DNA of 64,000 nucleotides, taken from assembly GCA_029168955.1 (NCBI GenBank), contig JAPDOI010000373.1:62001-126000 (forward strand), given 5' to 3'. Below the pieces are notes generated by a model. That model saw nothing but the letters and a program-made list of their open reading frames with translations. It was not told the DNA's origin and made no database searches. Made by a program: the position numbers and the translations under genes. This DNA comes from Aplectana chamaeleonis (taxonomy: Eukaryota > Nematoda > Chromadorea > Rhabditida > Cosmocercidae). Of this stretch, positions 23,428-46,575 are shown piece after piece; the first letter of the stretch is position 1, and the number at the start of each line of letters is the position of its first letter.

Positions 23428-26225
23428 AGTCGCGGAAGCCCTATATTTACATACGATTTGTAGTAATGAAAATAAATTTTCTGTTTGAGAAAATCCCCAT
23501 TGATTGAAGTGCGCGCTATTTCCATACGAATACTGTTGATGTTCGGACACAGCTCTGCCACTCACAGGAAGGGTCCAGCTGCGCGTTGGTAAGGGTCTCG
23601 ACGTGGTAACGACCTCCCGTCCTGTTGAGGACTTTCTCGAAGATTTTTCAGTATTGTGTGAAAACGCTTCACTTTTCTGTCCTGAGATTTCAATTTTTGT
23701 ACTTTATTTGAAGAATTTTCGAAACTGCATTTCTCTAAAGAGTGCTTTCACGGAAAAGTTTAAAAAATGTCCATGATCCCTGCACAATTTTGTGTGCAGG
23801 GCCCGTCTCAAACGAGGTAGTGCGCAGCTCTCTGAAAAAATGTGGCACCTTAGCTATGGTTCGTAACACAATGAAAATAGCTATTTATTTGGTAAGACAT
23901 TCAAATTTTAGGCTAACCGAATTATATTCCTTCCATTATAAATCTAAAAAAATACACTGCAGGAGAACTTGCATTTAAATTTTCTTTGGTAGCGGTAATT
24001 CTAGCACTTTGGCCCTAAGCGAACTTCCGATACCGCATCTCTCTGCACTAATTAAACACTGGGTTTTGCTTCTTCTGCGCCCTATGACCTGACCCGATCG
24101 AGTCAGCCATTTAGGTCTCAAGAAGCATTGCCCCTTCCACCGCGTCGCCGCGGGTACAGTGTTACGTTCTCGTTGCAAAGAATATGTGTGCTACTTGTTT
24201 ATAATGTAACTACCCTCTCATCGTGTCAGTTAATTAGATATTCTCTGGTTCAGAGGCGAATTTGCTCTGTTGCTTCGCGCGCTTGTGCAGAGCGAGGGGA
24301 GAGACGACCTCAGATACAGACAGCCAACTTCCCGTGCTACCATTAGCCGACGTCCCGTAACCATTCCCGCGGGAGGCCAATAGATCGGCCGCGGATAGTC
24401 ACCAGCGCTGGATCGCCAACTGCCCGCGCACACTTTGCGGCCCTTCTTTCACTAATTTTCTCAGCATTTAGCGGACAACTAAGTGATTACCTGCGCATAC
24501 CAAATCGGCACTCTGTGGACATTCTGCGAGCTGTTTTTCATCACTCTGCGGCCAATCACACGATCAAAACCAGACCTTCTGCGGAGCTCATCTTGCAGTG
24601 CACTTCGGGGCAACTAGAATACTTACCCCTGCACTTGGCAATAAAGGCGTTTTTTTTTTGCGATTGTTCGTCCTTCTCTCATAACTCCATCGAATTTGCG
24701 TATTCCGGGGGAAAGAAGATATTGCTATAATCGCTCCATCCAGTTTACAAGATTGTATTGAAATTTTGTTGATAGCTTCAAGTATTCGTCTCCTATTAAA
24801 GTGTCGCTCCATCTCAAATACGTTTTGACTCGTCGGTATACTGAGCTGGCTCTTTCATTCTGGCGAGTGGCAACGTGCCCCGGTAAAGGCAACTTTAATT
24901 AACGTACAGGTGAAGCTATCAACAAATTTTAAACACCGCCTTGTTAATCTTGATGGGGCGATTCTAGAAACTCAAGATTTTCCATCTTTTTTACGCCGCA
25001 AACATATAAATATGACGGAGGTATGAAGAAAGGGTGAAAATCGCGAGAAAACCCTTTTTTCGCTGTTCTGCGAACTTGGGGGGGGGGGGGTTTCGAAGGT
25101 ATTGTTGCTGTGGACCCTCTAATGGCTACCGGGTATTTTGCGGCCGTTTCATTTGTATATATTCATTTGTTTTTACTGGTGTTAATATTCGAGCGGAGCA
25201 AAAGTTGCCACCCCAGGTTTTTTCTCTCGCAAAGCACCGAAAGTTGAATTACCTTTCGTAAGAGAGTATGCACTTTGCGCGCCGAAACCCTACTGCCTAG
25301 CATTTTCTAAGACTCTGCACCAGCTTTTCGCTACTCGCCGACACTTTACAATGTTCGAAAAATTTATTTGCGAAGCGGTAAAGCCTAAAAAAATATAATT
25401 TATCATAAACACGCAACAGCGCTCAGAAGAATACATCAACACAAACCATACCTAGAGCAAACAGAGTTGCCTACAACACAAAGGGAAAATATATGTACTT
25501 ACAAACAGGAAGAATATTTTCAAAGCTGTCCGAGGATGCCGAAATTAATTCGAAGAACAGCAGTAAAAAGAACCACAAAACAACAGTTTCGGGACAAGGT
25601 ATTTGTTAAGTACGGTGAAATATTGAACATAATCAGGCACAGCATTTCCTGCGAAATTCGACCCGGTCGGAGTGGGGAGCGAAGCAGTTGGTGATGCCGA
25701 AATATTTTTCCCACTGTCTTTCTTATTAATGAACTCTATACATCTCCATGAAACCGACCGCACCGCTGCTTACTGCTTTTGGGTTGAAAGGAGGACTTTA
25801 CGAAGAAGTCTGCAGTCGCAGAAACCATTATTCAATACACAAGCAGAGGATAGAAGGAATGGTTTGTGAATGGTTTAGTAACCGCTTTCTTTTGTGAAAA
25901 CGAAGAGCATTGGGCAAACTGTCATAGGAAAACGTCCAATACTGGTAATTTTTTCGAACCAAGACATCTTCTCAGACACTGGGATTGGCGGACCGCCGGC
26001 ATTCACCTGGCGAGCAAAAACCATTCGGACAGCCATTAACCGGTGGTCCGCCAAAACCCTGACAGCGGTCCGCCAGGACGCTGGCCGACCGATAGCAGTA
26101 TCTTGGCTATTACCTGGCAGCCCGCTGTTGAGCAATCATTTGCCAGCGGTCCGCCAGTCTCTTGCCAGACCGATGAATCGAGGTAGATCCCTCACCGCAG
26201 GTCGTTGCGTAGGAGATTACCTACG
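23428..26225. other. No gene recognised; one dispersed repeat
   Basis: I see only short frames without recognisable domains. The segment 24335-24445 (CCGACGTCCCGTAACC, then AGGCCAATAGATCGGCCGCG) recurs at 27365-27485. A poly-G run lies at about 25079-25090. Confidence 0.45.
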
Positions 26226-26227
26226 CA

Positions 26228-26430
26228 AAATAGTCGAATATCCGAATTAATCGATTATTCGGAAAAGTCAATTTTTCGAATAATTCGTTTATTCGAATAT
26301 TCGGAAAAGTCAAAATTTCGAATAATTCGTTTATTCGAATATTCGGAAAGGTCAATTTCTCGAATAATTCGTTTATTCGAATATTCGAACGGCCCAATAT
26401 TCGAATATTCGGCCGAATAAACGAATAATT
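26228..26430. repeat. 42-bp palindrome array, first block
   Basis: CGAATAATTCG recurs at 26277, 26319 and 26361, exactly 42 bp apart. Each is followed by CGAATATTCGG and an AAAAGTCAA spacer. Direct flanks CAAAATAG (26226) and AAAAATAG (26435) hint at a 7/8 target duplication of a 0.2-kb element, but the ends are poor inverted repeats. Confidence 0.75.
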
Positions 26431-26742
26431 CCAGAAAAATAGGAAGCAGAGTTTCCGGCACATGTCCATTTTTGCGGTGCAGAGGTGAAATGTCTCCAAC
26501 CAAACTGGGTGCTATCTTAGCGGTGGGGGTCCACTATTGCTGGATGTGCTTGGCCCCGCCCATTTTACCGTACCGCACTAAATTTGAGCATCTCCCGGGG
26601 TTCCCATCCCCTGCCAAAATCAGGATTGCAGCACGGAAAAATGGGCTTGGCCAGGTGCGATACAACAGTGCTCCCCCCTCCCCCCCCCCCCGCTTAGGTT
26701 CCGTCCATAGCAGACGACCTAGCGCCGAGTGATGCTGGGTTT

Positions 26743-27201
26743 CAGAGGTGTGCGTTAATGAAAAATTTTTTTTTCGTTAACCGTTAATCGTTAATTTTTG
26801 AAAAAAACCGCGTTAATCCGTTAATGCGTTAACACGTTAATTTTGCATTTCGTTAACAATTTTGAAAACATTACCTGACCATCACGAAAATCGATAAATA
26901 ACCAGACGTCCCAAAAAAACATGAAACATGTTCCATACCAAACACCGCAGTCAGTACACTCCAAACATGGAAATCATCTTCATGGATTATTAATACTATC
27001 AGCCAGAACAATAAACGAATACTCTTCAAGAATAGGAATCCTGCCATGCAAAAAAGCATAGATGAAACAGAACATTAACGAAATATGAATTAACGTGATT
27101 TCGGGACTTTTTCGTTAACCGTTAATCGTTAATTTTTGAAAAAAAAAACGCGTTAACCCGTTAATGCGTTAACACGTCAACGTTATTAACGCACAGCCCT
27201 G
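26743..27201. mobile_element. h5: 459-bp hAT-type MITE
   Basis: The left end is CAGAGGTGTGCGTTAATG at 26743 and the right end the inverse of CAGGGCTGTGCGTTAATA. An exact 8-bp duplication CTGGGTTT flanks it (26735-26742 and 27202-27209). Both subterminal zones are filled with GTTAATGCGTTAACACGTTAA-like repeats, a motif set different from h1 and from h2/h3. No coding capacity. Confidence 0.88.
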
Positions 27202-27334
27202 CTGGGTTTGCATCTTTAACATTCGTTATTGATCTGACTCCCCAGCGACCACTGCAGGCGCCCTGACGCTGACGGTTGAGGCATAGCGGCAGTAGCGGCT
27301 GTCACTAATGTTATCATTACCATTGTTAACCACT

Positions 27335-28060
27335 CAGATAGAGACATCACCCTTCCCGCGGTACCACTAGCCGACGTCCCGTAACCCCTCCCGCGGAAGG
27401 CCAATAGATCGGCCGCGGGCAGTCGGCGGCGCTGCTTCGTTGACTGCCCGTATACGGTGAACACGCACTCCACTCTGCGGCCCTTCTGCCACCGCCTTAA
27501 GGCCAATCTGATGACTGACAGAAGACAATCCGAAAGCGCTTCGCGGCACATTTTAGAACCACCCTTTAAATAAGGTCTCTCCTAACAAAATTCGAAAAAT
27601 CCGCTCCTGGGGATTTCATCTTGAACTGCATTTGACAAATAAGGAGTGAGCTTCTACGGGGAAGCTTCCTACACTCACTGGTTCTTGCAGTCTTCCTACT
27701 CGCAGATGCCATTAACAGACAGTGGTTCACCTGCCCAAGGCCAGCGTCGCACACAGCGCGGGTTTTGGAAAGAGTCTCAACACAGCGTTCTCTGCTCGTC
27801 AATTGTTCATTGGCTCCATTCTAGTGGGTGGTGCAATGATGATATCAGAGTGGGAATCGATGAGTGAGTGTTCGATGACCCCCAGCAATAGCCGAATGCC
27901 CGCCGACACTCCGCGGAAAGACGGTAAAACCTCTCTGTCAGCGGGAAGTGGGGCGCTGTGCCACGCCCACAGAATTGGGGCCGCGCGAAGTCGACTAGCC
28001 CGACTTGGCCGGCGGGAAGTGGGCTGTTTTTATCTGAGCACGTGCCGTCCTCGCACACGT
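27335..28060. repeat. Two dispersed repeat segments
   Basis: 27365-27485 matches 24335-24445. 27875-28050 (around GCGGGAAGTGGGGCGCTGTG and GACTTGGCCGGCGGGAAGTG) matches 31365-31535. Each pair is roughly 80% alike by eye. No ends, target duplications or function could be assigned. The surrounding 27202-28318 has no other recognised feature. Confidence 0.55.
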
Positions 28061-28326
28061 TGATTGCGCCAGCCGTCGAGCGTCATGCGCCAGCGTTTCA
28101 GCGCTGGCCCATGATGCTCTGACGCCTTGCTGCTGGTCGTCTGCTATGGACGGAGCCTTAAATAGCACCCCAAACTGATGAGAAATTCGGATATTGTTGG
28201 TAAATATTGTTTCCAAAATCCAGAGACTTTGATCGTATCGTTTACTCATTGACAGTGATAAATGTTGTTTTGAATACTCTTATGATATAATGTGAAATGT
28301 CTTTTGCGTGGAAGTACATTGGCATA

Positions 28327-28917
28327 ATAGTTGTACACGAACAAAATTTTCGAAAAAATTTCGAAAGATTTTTCGAACTTTTTTCGCTCGTTTTCGTTCG
28401 TTCGAAAATTTTTCGAACGAAAATTTTTCGATTTTTGTTCGTTCGAAATTGTTTCGAACGAATTTTTTTCAAATTTCGTTCGTTTGAAATTTCGTCGATC
28501 GTTCGTTCGAAATTTTTTCAAACGAAAATTTTCCAATTTTCGTTTGTTCGAAATCCGATTTTTTTGAAATTTTTCCGAGATTCGTTCGTTCGGAATACTT
28601 TCGAACAAATTTCGAAATTTCCGACAAATTTCGAAAAAGTTCGAAATTTTCGATGAATTTCGAGAAAAAAATGAAACTTCGAAAAAAATCGAAATTTCGA
28701 TTAGTTTCGAATTTCGTTCGTTCGACCTCCGGAATTTCGAAAGGTTTTCGAAATTCGTTCCTTCGAAATTTTTTCGAACGAAATTTTTTTATTTTTCGTT
28801 CGTTCGAAGTTTTTTCGAACGAATTTTTTCCATTTTTTGGTTGGTTCGAAAATATTTCGAACGAAAAAATTCGATTTTCGTTCGTTCGACATTTTTTTCG
28901 AAATTGTACAACTATAA
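28327..28917. mobile_element. h6: small TIR element made of a 41-bp array
   Basis: The termini ATAGTTGTACA (28327) and the inverse ending at 28917 are flanked by an exact 8-bp duplication TTGGCATA (28319-28326 and 28918-28925). Nearly all of the interior repeats GTTCGTTCGAA and TTCGAACGAA with a main period of 41 bp (28396, 28437, 28478, then 28501, 28542). This makes frames open on both strands that encode only low-complexity F/R/K-rich sequence. Confidence 0.75.
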
Positions 28918-29079
28918 TTGGCATAGTTTTGATCTATACAATACCATACAAAAAAGGTCAAGCAAGTTGGTAGTGCCGCGAACGGGGGTTCAATTATGCG
29001 TACTCGGTCCGTACTTCTTATTCAAATACTCGTGATTTTAGCCGGATATTCGGATTATTCGTATTCGAATCATTCGAAT

Positions 29080-29345
29080 AATTCGATTATTCGGAAAAGT
29101 CAAATTTTGAATAATTCGTTTATTCGATTATTCGAAAAGTCAAAATTTCGAATAATTCGTTTATTCGAATATTCGGAGAAGTCGATTATTCGAATAATTC
29201 GTTTATTCGAATATTCGGAGTAGTTGATTTTTCGAATAATTCGTTTATTGGAATATTCAGAGAAGTCAATTTTTCGAATAATTCGTTTATTCGAATATTC
29301 GAAAGAGTCAATTTTTCGAATTATTCATTTATTCGAATATTCGAA
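29080..29345. repeat. 42-bp palindrome array, second block
   Basis: These are the same units as 26228-26430 (CGAATAATTCG, then CGAATATTCGG and a short spacer), about six copies. The two blocks could be the two ends of one larger element, but I could not find matching termini. Confidence 0.75.
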
Positions 29346-29394
29346 AATTTTTATTCGTTTGATATACTCTAGGACCCACCCCACCTCCACCCCC

Positions 29395-29530
29395 CCCCCA
29401 CGCCGTGGGGACTTCCCCTCAGCTGCCGAAAATATGCTAGCCTCTGTACAGTGACTTCAGGTCACCTTGCAGGGCCGGCATCAAAGTGCCGAGTGAGCAC
29501 TCATAGCACTGAATTGCCTAATATACCGGC
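29395..29530 (-). promoter_or_regulatory. TATA-box-like module (copy 3)
   Basis: This is a diverged minus-strand copy of 17965-18101. It retains the GCCGGCCCTG, GGTGACCTGAAGTCAC and GGGGA/TCCCC blocks in order, but the TATA box has become TATATTAG and the ATTTTTG run is ATTTTCG. Copies therefore differ in age. Confidence 0.35.
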
Positions 29531-32500
29531 TGAGCTTCTCAATGAAATCAGAGATCAAACTATAACATGTTAAAATGTGCTTTCTCGATTGCCAGTCATG
29601 AGACGACTAAGCGCCAAGCGAAGGCCATCGGGCGGTTAAGCGCCAGCCGAGTGCCGATTGGTGGATAACTGCGTTTTCATGCACTCGATAATTTCGAGGT
29701 GTGATCGCCCTTGTCACCCGAATGCGAGTTATCACGCAGCTTTCAGGCAGCTGGCACATTTTCGCCAGCGGTCTGCCGCTCGCACTAATTGAGATGCCAA
29801 GTATGAGCCAGCTGCCGGCTTCGTAATTGCCGATTGCCAGCTAAGTGCCAGTTATCAACCAGCCGTTGAGCAACTGGCGAATTTTCGCCAGCTGTCCGCT
29901 GCTCCCAATGTCTGAGTTAGAGGTCTGAAAAAGATGTCGTTTTCACGGTCCGAATCGCTATCTAACAAGTTGCATTTAATCCGTTCTCTTTTTGAAGCAA
30001 ACTTTGTTGGCGATCGGGTTCAAAAAAGTCGCGCATGGTGAGCTGCGACCAAATGTTGAGTAGTATTCGTACAAATAATAGAAAGACGTGACCTATGCCT
30101 TTATATAAACTAGGGTTAGATGGAAGGATTTCGCTATTTCTGCAGATTAAAATTTTCAGGTTTTTTACAGAAAACCCTGGAAAACTTCCCGACAAGTAGG
30201 AATTAAATGCGGAAACCCACAGACCCACAAATGAGGGATTCCAAAAATTCGACAAGCACTGATTCCAATGTCGTGCCACCTGAGCTAAATTCTGAAAGAA
30301 AGCATGGAGATTGCTCTCCCACATATTTTTCGTACAGTTACTACTCAAAATTTCGCCATGGATTGACGTGCGCGGCATTATTCAGGAACAATCCCAAAAA
30401 CAATTCCCTCCGAAAGCAGAGCGATTGTGAGAAACATTGGACCACAAAACACATCATTCGATATCAGTTTTGACTGTGAATGTAACTGCGTTTCGAAAAT
30501 TCGGGAAAGTACATATTGTAATAATTGAGCCGTATCGAATGATCAAATCAACATCCGTAATACAAAATGTAATACAAAGCTGTCACACCTATGTATAGTG
30601 AAGCCTTTCATCAGATCTTATGTCCACGAGCTGCTGAAACTTTCAAGAATGCTTTCCGAGAGGGTTTGTACTCAGCACTCCTGAAATATTGTTTTATGAG
30701 TCAAGCAATTGATCAAGGAAAACGTTCTTCTCTAGTCACTATTTGAAACATACCCAGCACACATTGACTCCGAATCATTATGTAAAGTCGAAATTTAACG
30801 AAAAAAAACATCATTCCGAATCAGCCCTTATCCGACTTACCATGAAAGGTAAATCCCAATCATTGAAAAAACACGGAATATGCCTCAAAATCCGAACGAT
30901 CTAAAATCCGATTATTCGACAATGAATGATTCGGATCCAATGTATAGTAGATGAACATCAAATCCGAGAATTTTTTTCTTCATGATTCTTTTCGAACTTT
31001 TTCATTGTTTTTGAAATAAAAAATTCCCATGAAAAACTAAAAAGCAAAAGATTGCAAGGAAAAAGGAATTTGCACATACCCGTATAATAAGGTGCGGTGG
31101 AAGCCGAAACACAGCAAAAGAACGGAGCAGTGGGGCATTAGCGCTTCCTTCTTACTGAGACATCTATAAAAGATAAATAAGTGCAACTATTATATTTAGG
31201 TCAGGTGCAGCATTGGAAATTTCATATAAAGGTAAAACTCGAGAAATTGAAGACCAGGAAGAGGTAAGCAAAATCCTAAAGCAAGAAAAAAGCTCCATGC
31301 AGGGCAGTAACGGCAAGAAATGTGCGCCGTCGCCGAAATGCTCTTTGTACCCACATAGCCAGCGCCCCTCCGTCAGAGGAAGCCGACTACCTGCCGGCAT
31401 TCCGCGGGGAGTCGAGAAACCCCCTCTGTCCGCGGGAAGTGGTGCGCTGTGCCACGCCCAGGAAATTGGGGCCGCGCGAAGCCGACTAGGCCGACTTGGC
31501 CGGCGGGAAGTGGGCTGTTTCTATCTGAGACAGCGAGAAAGGGTGGAGAGGAGACGCAACATACGCGCGCGATGCTACGGAACAGAAGATACATGCAACA
31601 TCTCAGGACACGCAATTGTCTCAAGTACCGATTTCGCCATTTTTATGTACCTAAGTTACTGTTGTCCCTTTTTGCTTCGAATACAGCTTGTATAGTGTTC
31701 CAGTGTAGAACTCTCTGAACAATCCAGTTTCGCAATAGATCAGTAGCCCCTCTAGGTTTGTATGCATTACCGCGTATTTGGAGTAAAATAATAACAGCAT
31801 GACTATTGTTCAATGTTGTTTTCTCGTCGGTCGGTACCCGCCACATATCTTCCATAGCATCAGATTAAGAAAAATCAAAAACCTATTTCGCAAGGATTTC
31901 GCCTAGCTGCCATCCTTTCGACCTTATCAAAATCGCCCAAGCGCACCACTTTTTTTCGAAGGCGATGACGGCACATACACGTGCATCATATTTATTATTA
32001 TTATTAAAAATTTCCTCAAAACTTTGTGTTTCAGCCTTCAATGATAAGTGAATTCCTTCTTTCCGGGTTTCGGGTGGGGTACAAAGTCCGGGATGTGGTT
32101 ATAAATCTCGTGAATAATCTTGTCGTGTCACCAACGCACGAAGGTCGAGACGTCTGGTGATGCCGGAAACTGAATCTCATCGACGCGATGTGGTAGTTGT
32201 TTTGCTGAAGAAACAAAAGGAACTCAGGCTGCTCGTTGATTTTTTGGTTGTTCCGATGGCAGAATGTTGAGAACCGAAACACGTGATGCCCCAATCCTTC
32301 CCCTGAATGACTGCACAATTCCATGAGCCTAACTATACTTTGCAGGTTTTGGTGAACTGAAATGCATGTACAGCTCAATACTGTTTTGGACTGCTTAGAG
32401 ATGTGACGAAATAGTGCTATAGTGATGCAGGCCCAGGTGGTCGTGTTTTGTGCTGCTATTCAAATATTATGAGGACCAACTAGATATGTGGTTTCAGAGA

Positions 32501-33430
32501 CCAAAAGCCGACGGAGGAAGGCCTTTCAACCAAACCATTCTTAAAAGTTGAGAGCAGGTTTTTTTGCCACCACACGTCACACTTGCGTCAACAGGGTCAT
32601 ATAGGGTATAGATCCGAAGTCTACTATCAGCCCGAAAGGTTCAAGTGGCAAAATCGAGGCATTCTCGAGTACTGTGCTTCTCTGGGCCGAATTCCGCTCC
32701 GCAATTGCCTCTCGACACGCTTTGCGGCCGCGCGCATCCGAGTTGGAAGAGTTTCCAGCGCCGCAGCCACCAATCTATTGACTCTAGGTGGGTTTTAGAA
32801 ACTGGAAAGTGAGCGAAATCGGAGAAAACTATAAAAAAGCCATATCGAGTCGGCTTCGGTGCTGGAAACTCGACTGACTCCAGCACGTGCGGCCGCAAAG
32901 CGTGTCGAGACGCAATTGCGGACCGGAATTCGGCCCAGATAAGCACAGTAGACTTGTTTACAGTAGGTCGGACAAGGTGCAGCTTGTATTTCTTATTCTT
33001 AGCATTGCAACGCTTCTTCCCCGCAAAAGTACGTCTACAGTTCGCGACTATGTGAGTAGCTTGCTTTCCCATAAATTTTCTTTGAAATTGAAACTAGAAA
33101 CAATGACTGACACAACATAAATTATCAACAAAAATAAATATCGAATTCCATCTCAATATGGACGAATAGTCAAGAATCAATTGAAAGGAACGAACACTGT
33201 AAGCGTCGACGGAAAAGATCGAGAAAGGTTACCGGAATATTGAATAACTACGGGAAAACATGTTATGACTCTAATATAATTACCAAAAGAAGAGAAAATG
33301 TCACCGTGTACTTCATAAGCGACATGGCATATAAATAACAAGCAATGAAATGTAAAACTATATTAGGAAACAATCCAATGAGATGAGGAAGGCAAAGCTC
33401 ACAGACGTTTGAAAATATATATGATACCCA
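29531..33430. other. No gene recognised; dispersed and inverted repeats
   Basis: The segment lies downstream of arp-1. It contains the repeat 31365-31535 (pair of 27875-28050) and an ATT run at about 31990. No frame shows a known domain. I could not identify a canonical AATAAA for arp-1 within the first 300 bp after its stop codon. Confidence 0.45.
32661..32955. repeat. Inverted repeat with about 70-bp arms
   Basis: GAATTCCGCTCCGCAATTGC and CTCGACACGCTTTGCGGCCG near 32688-32730 recur in inverse near 32886-32940. The spacer is about 150 bp. Likely a foldback MITE; no target duplication is clear. Confidence 0.6.
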
Positions 33431-44636
<11,206 letters not shown>

Positions 44637-44670
44637 GGTGACTCGCAGGACAGCCCAGTCGTGGTCTCGC

Positions 44671-44680
44671 CCTAAAAGCC
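44671..44680 (-). promoter_or_regulatory. 3' splice site upstream of the arp-1 start (possible trans-splice acceptor)
   Basis: On the minus strand, GGCTTTTAG then GGCGAG lies 34 nt before the ATG. This is a good nematode acceptor with no exon seen upstream. It fits addition of a spliced leader or a short 5' UTR intron; the sequence alone does not tell which. Confidence 0.45.
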
Positions 44681-46569
44681 AACAAGCAGATACATAAAGG
44701 CAATTTCAAAGTAACTCGGACTTGGCGCGAAGCTTTTGTTGAATACAGATTAGGCGCGGACCAGCCAGTTCTCCGGCAACGAAAAACATCACTGCAGAAA
44801 AAAAATTACTCGGGATATTGTGAAAGAACATGTTCTATGTTTCGGGGTGAAATTTATTTCCGTTGATCGCGTGCGTCTAAGCGCATATGCTGCGTCTCCT
44901 ACTCCCCTCACTATCTCGATGTCTCTACCCTCGCTCCGCACAAGCGCGCGAAGGAACGGAGTAAATTTGGCTCCGAACCGGAGAATAGGGCCACCTAGAC
45001 AGATAGAGTGATATTGTAATTCCGGTTTGTTTTGCAATTAATACTCGGCATTTGAGTGCACAACTAGAGATCGATTTTGCTGCCCTACTGCACAAATGCC
45101 TGGCCAAAGACGAAAATGACAATCACTGGAGAAACAGTCTCGTTGCAACAACTTGCAACAACCGAAACATAACTAGTAAAGTCGGCACGCATCGAACTAA
45201 TACTGTGGGTTCCTCATTGTGCATTGGCGTAAACTTCGTTCACATAAACTTGCGACTTAAAGGCATCATTCGCGCTGAAAATCATTCCATTTTTCAGTCT
45301 CAGTTTGAGGAATGAGCCCGGTAGATCACATCGGTGAAGTTTTACGCGTCAAAAACGTGGGGTTCTGAAATTGAAGTGGTTAAAAATGAGGATTCATCAC
45401 CAGTTCTCACCAATAAAAAAATTTAAACTTCGGAAATCTAAACAAAATTAAAATATTGGAAATCGAAACAACTTCCAAAATTTCGGAAATCGGAATTCCG
45501 AAGCCGAAAAACTGCGGAAATCGGAATCGGAACAAAGTATACTTGCTGCTGACATCGAAAAATTGTCGTTGACCCTCAGGCTGAAAAGCATAGCCAATAT
45601 CAGATTAGCACTCCCCAGATACTTCTCCATCCTGGACCCTAGACCATTACGAATCAAATTTCTGGTCCCATGGGGATTCCATCAGCGATGAACGTAATTG
45701 CGACTGGAGACTAAGAGTTTCAAGGACTACCGGGCTTTTTTCAGAGTTACGTCGAACGACTAACGACTAAAAAAATGAAAGATTTCCGTAGGCAATCCAG
45801 AAGTTTGAAAAACGATTACTCACTATTATCGCTGCCCAGTGAAGGGATCACACCAACTTTGGCCTGCATATCGCTGATAGTTGTTCGGTATATGCACAGT
45901 CGGCACTGATCGTCTGATACTTTGCGTTCACTACTGACTCTTCGCCCAAACTCGGTACCACTTGTTACAACATGCATCCACCGAGTTTGCGCCAACCTCC
46001 AATGGGGACATTTGTCGTTCACAATATTCATACCCTACAGTCATTACTATTTCTAACAAAGCGGCTCGCGGCTATTTTGGCCCCAAGATAACGTCACGCA
46101 GCGGGCACGGCATCGCTTCGGTGGTAAACAAAAGCGTTACACCCCTGAGAGAGTGAAATTTTATGTTTTGTAGCAAAGAGCCCTCAATGATTGTGATGGT
46201 CCCTGAGAAATTGTACACCTGGGAAAACCCTCAACCCGTTCTCGATTCAAAACAAGGACTTTGAATTCAAAGCCACAGGACTATTCTGTGAACATTCTAC
46301 ACATTGTTAGTAAGTCGTATTCAAGAACTCAAAGAAGATTGTTCAGAAATATATTATGGACATAATATCCTAGAATGCTATTTCCAGAGAACACTTCTAT
46401 AGTTAACCGCAATGTTGAAAGGTCATGGCGCGGTTGCGGTCACACACTAAAACTACGGTGGAAAACCTGTATCTGCTAGATTTTATTATCGATCGACAGC
46501 ACTAATGTTCTGGGTTAATCACGGTTTTCTTTTTTTTTCTTGTTTGTTCCTGCTTGATTTTTCTTTCTG
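44681..46569. other. Upstream of arp-1: no gene; transposon ends
   Basis: TTAAAGGCATCATTCGCGC at 45258 is a TTAA-type left end, homologous to 490-779. An array of CGGAAATCGGAAT motifs (45430-45535) ends in GGAACAAAGTATA. That resembles the right terminus of the 49138-53220 element, so a related copy probably ends here. No partner end was found. Confidence 0.5.
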
Positions 46570-46575
46570 ACTCGT

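Noticed and set aside
25467..25714. 75-codon basic frame
   Set aside because: No domain, no splice context, and an overlapping frame on the other strand is equally open.
28242..28973. Long F/R/K-rich frames on both strands
   Set aside because: They are translations of the TTCGAACGAA array in h6; no real protein composition.
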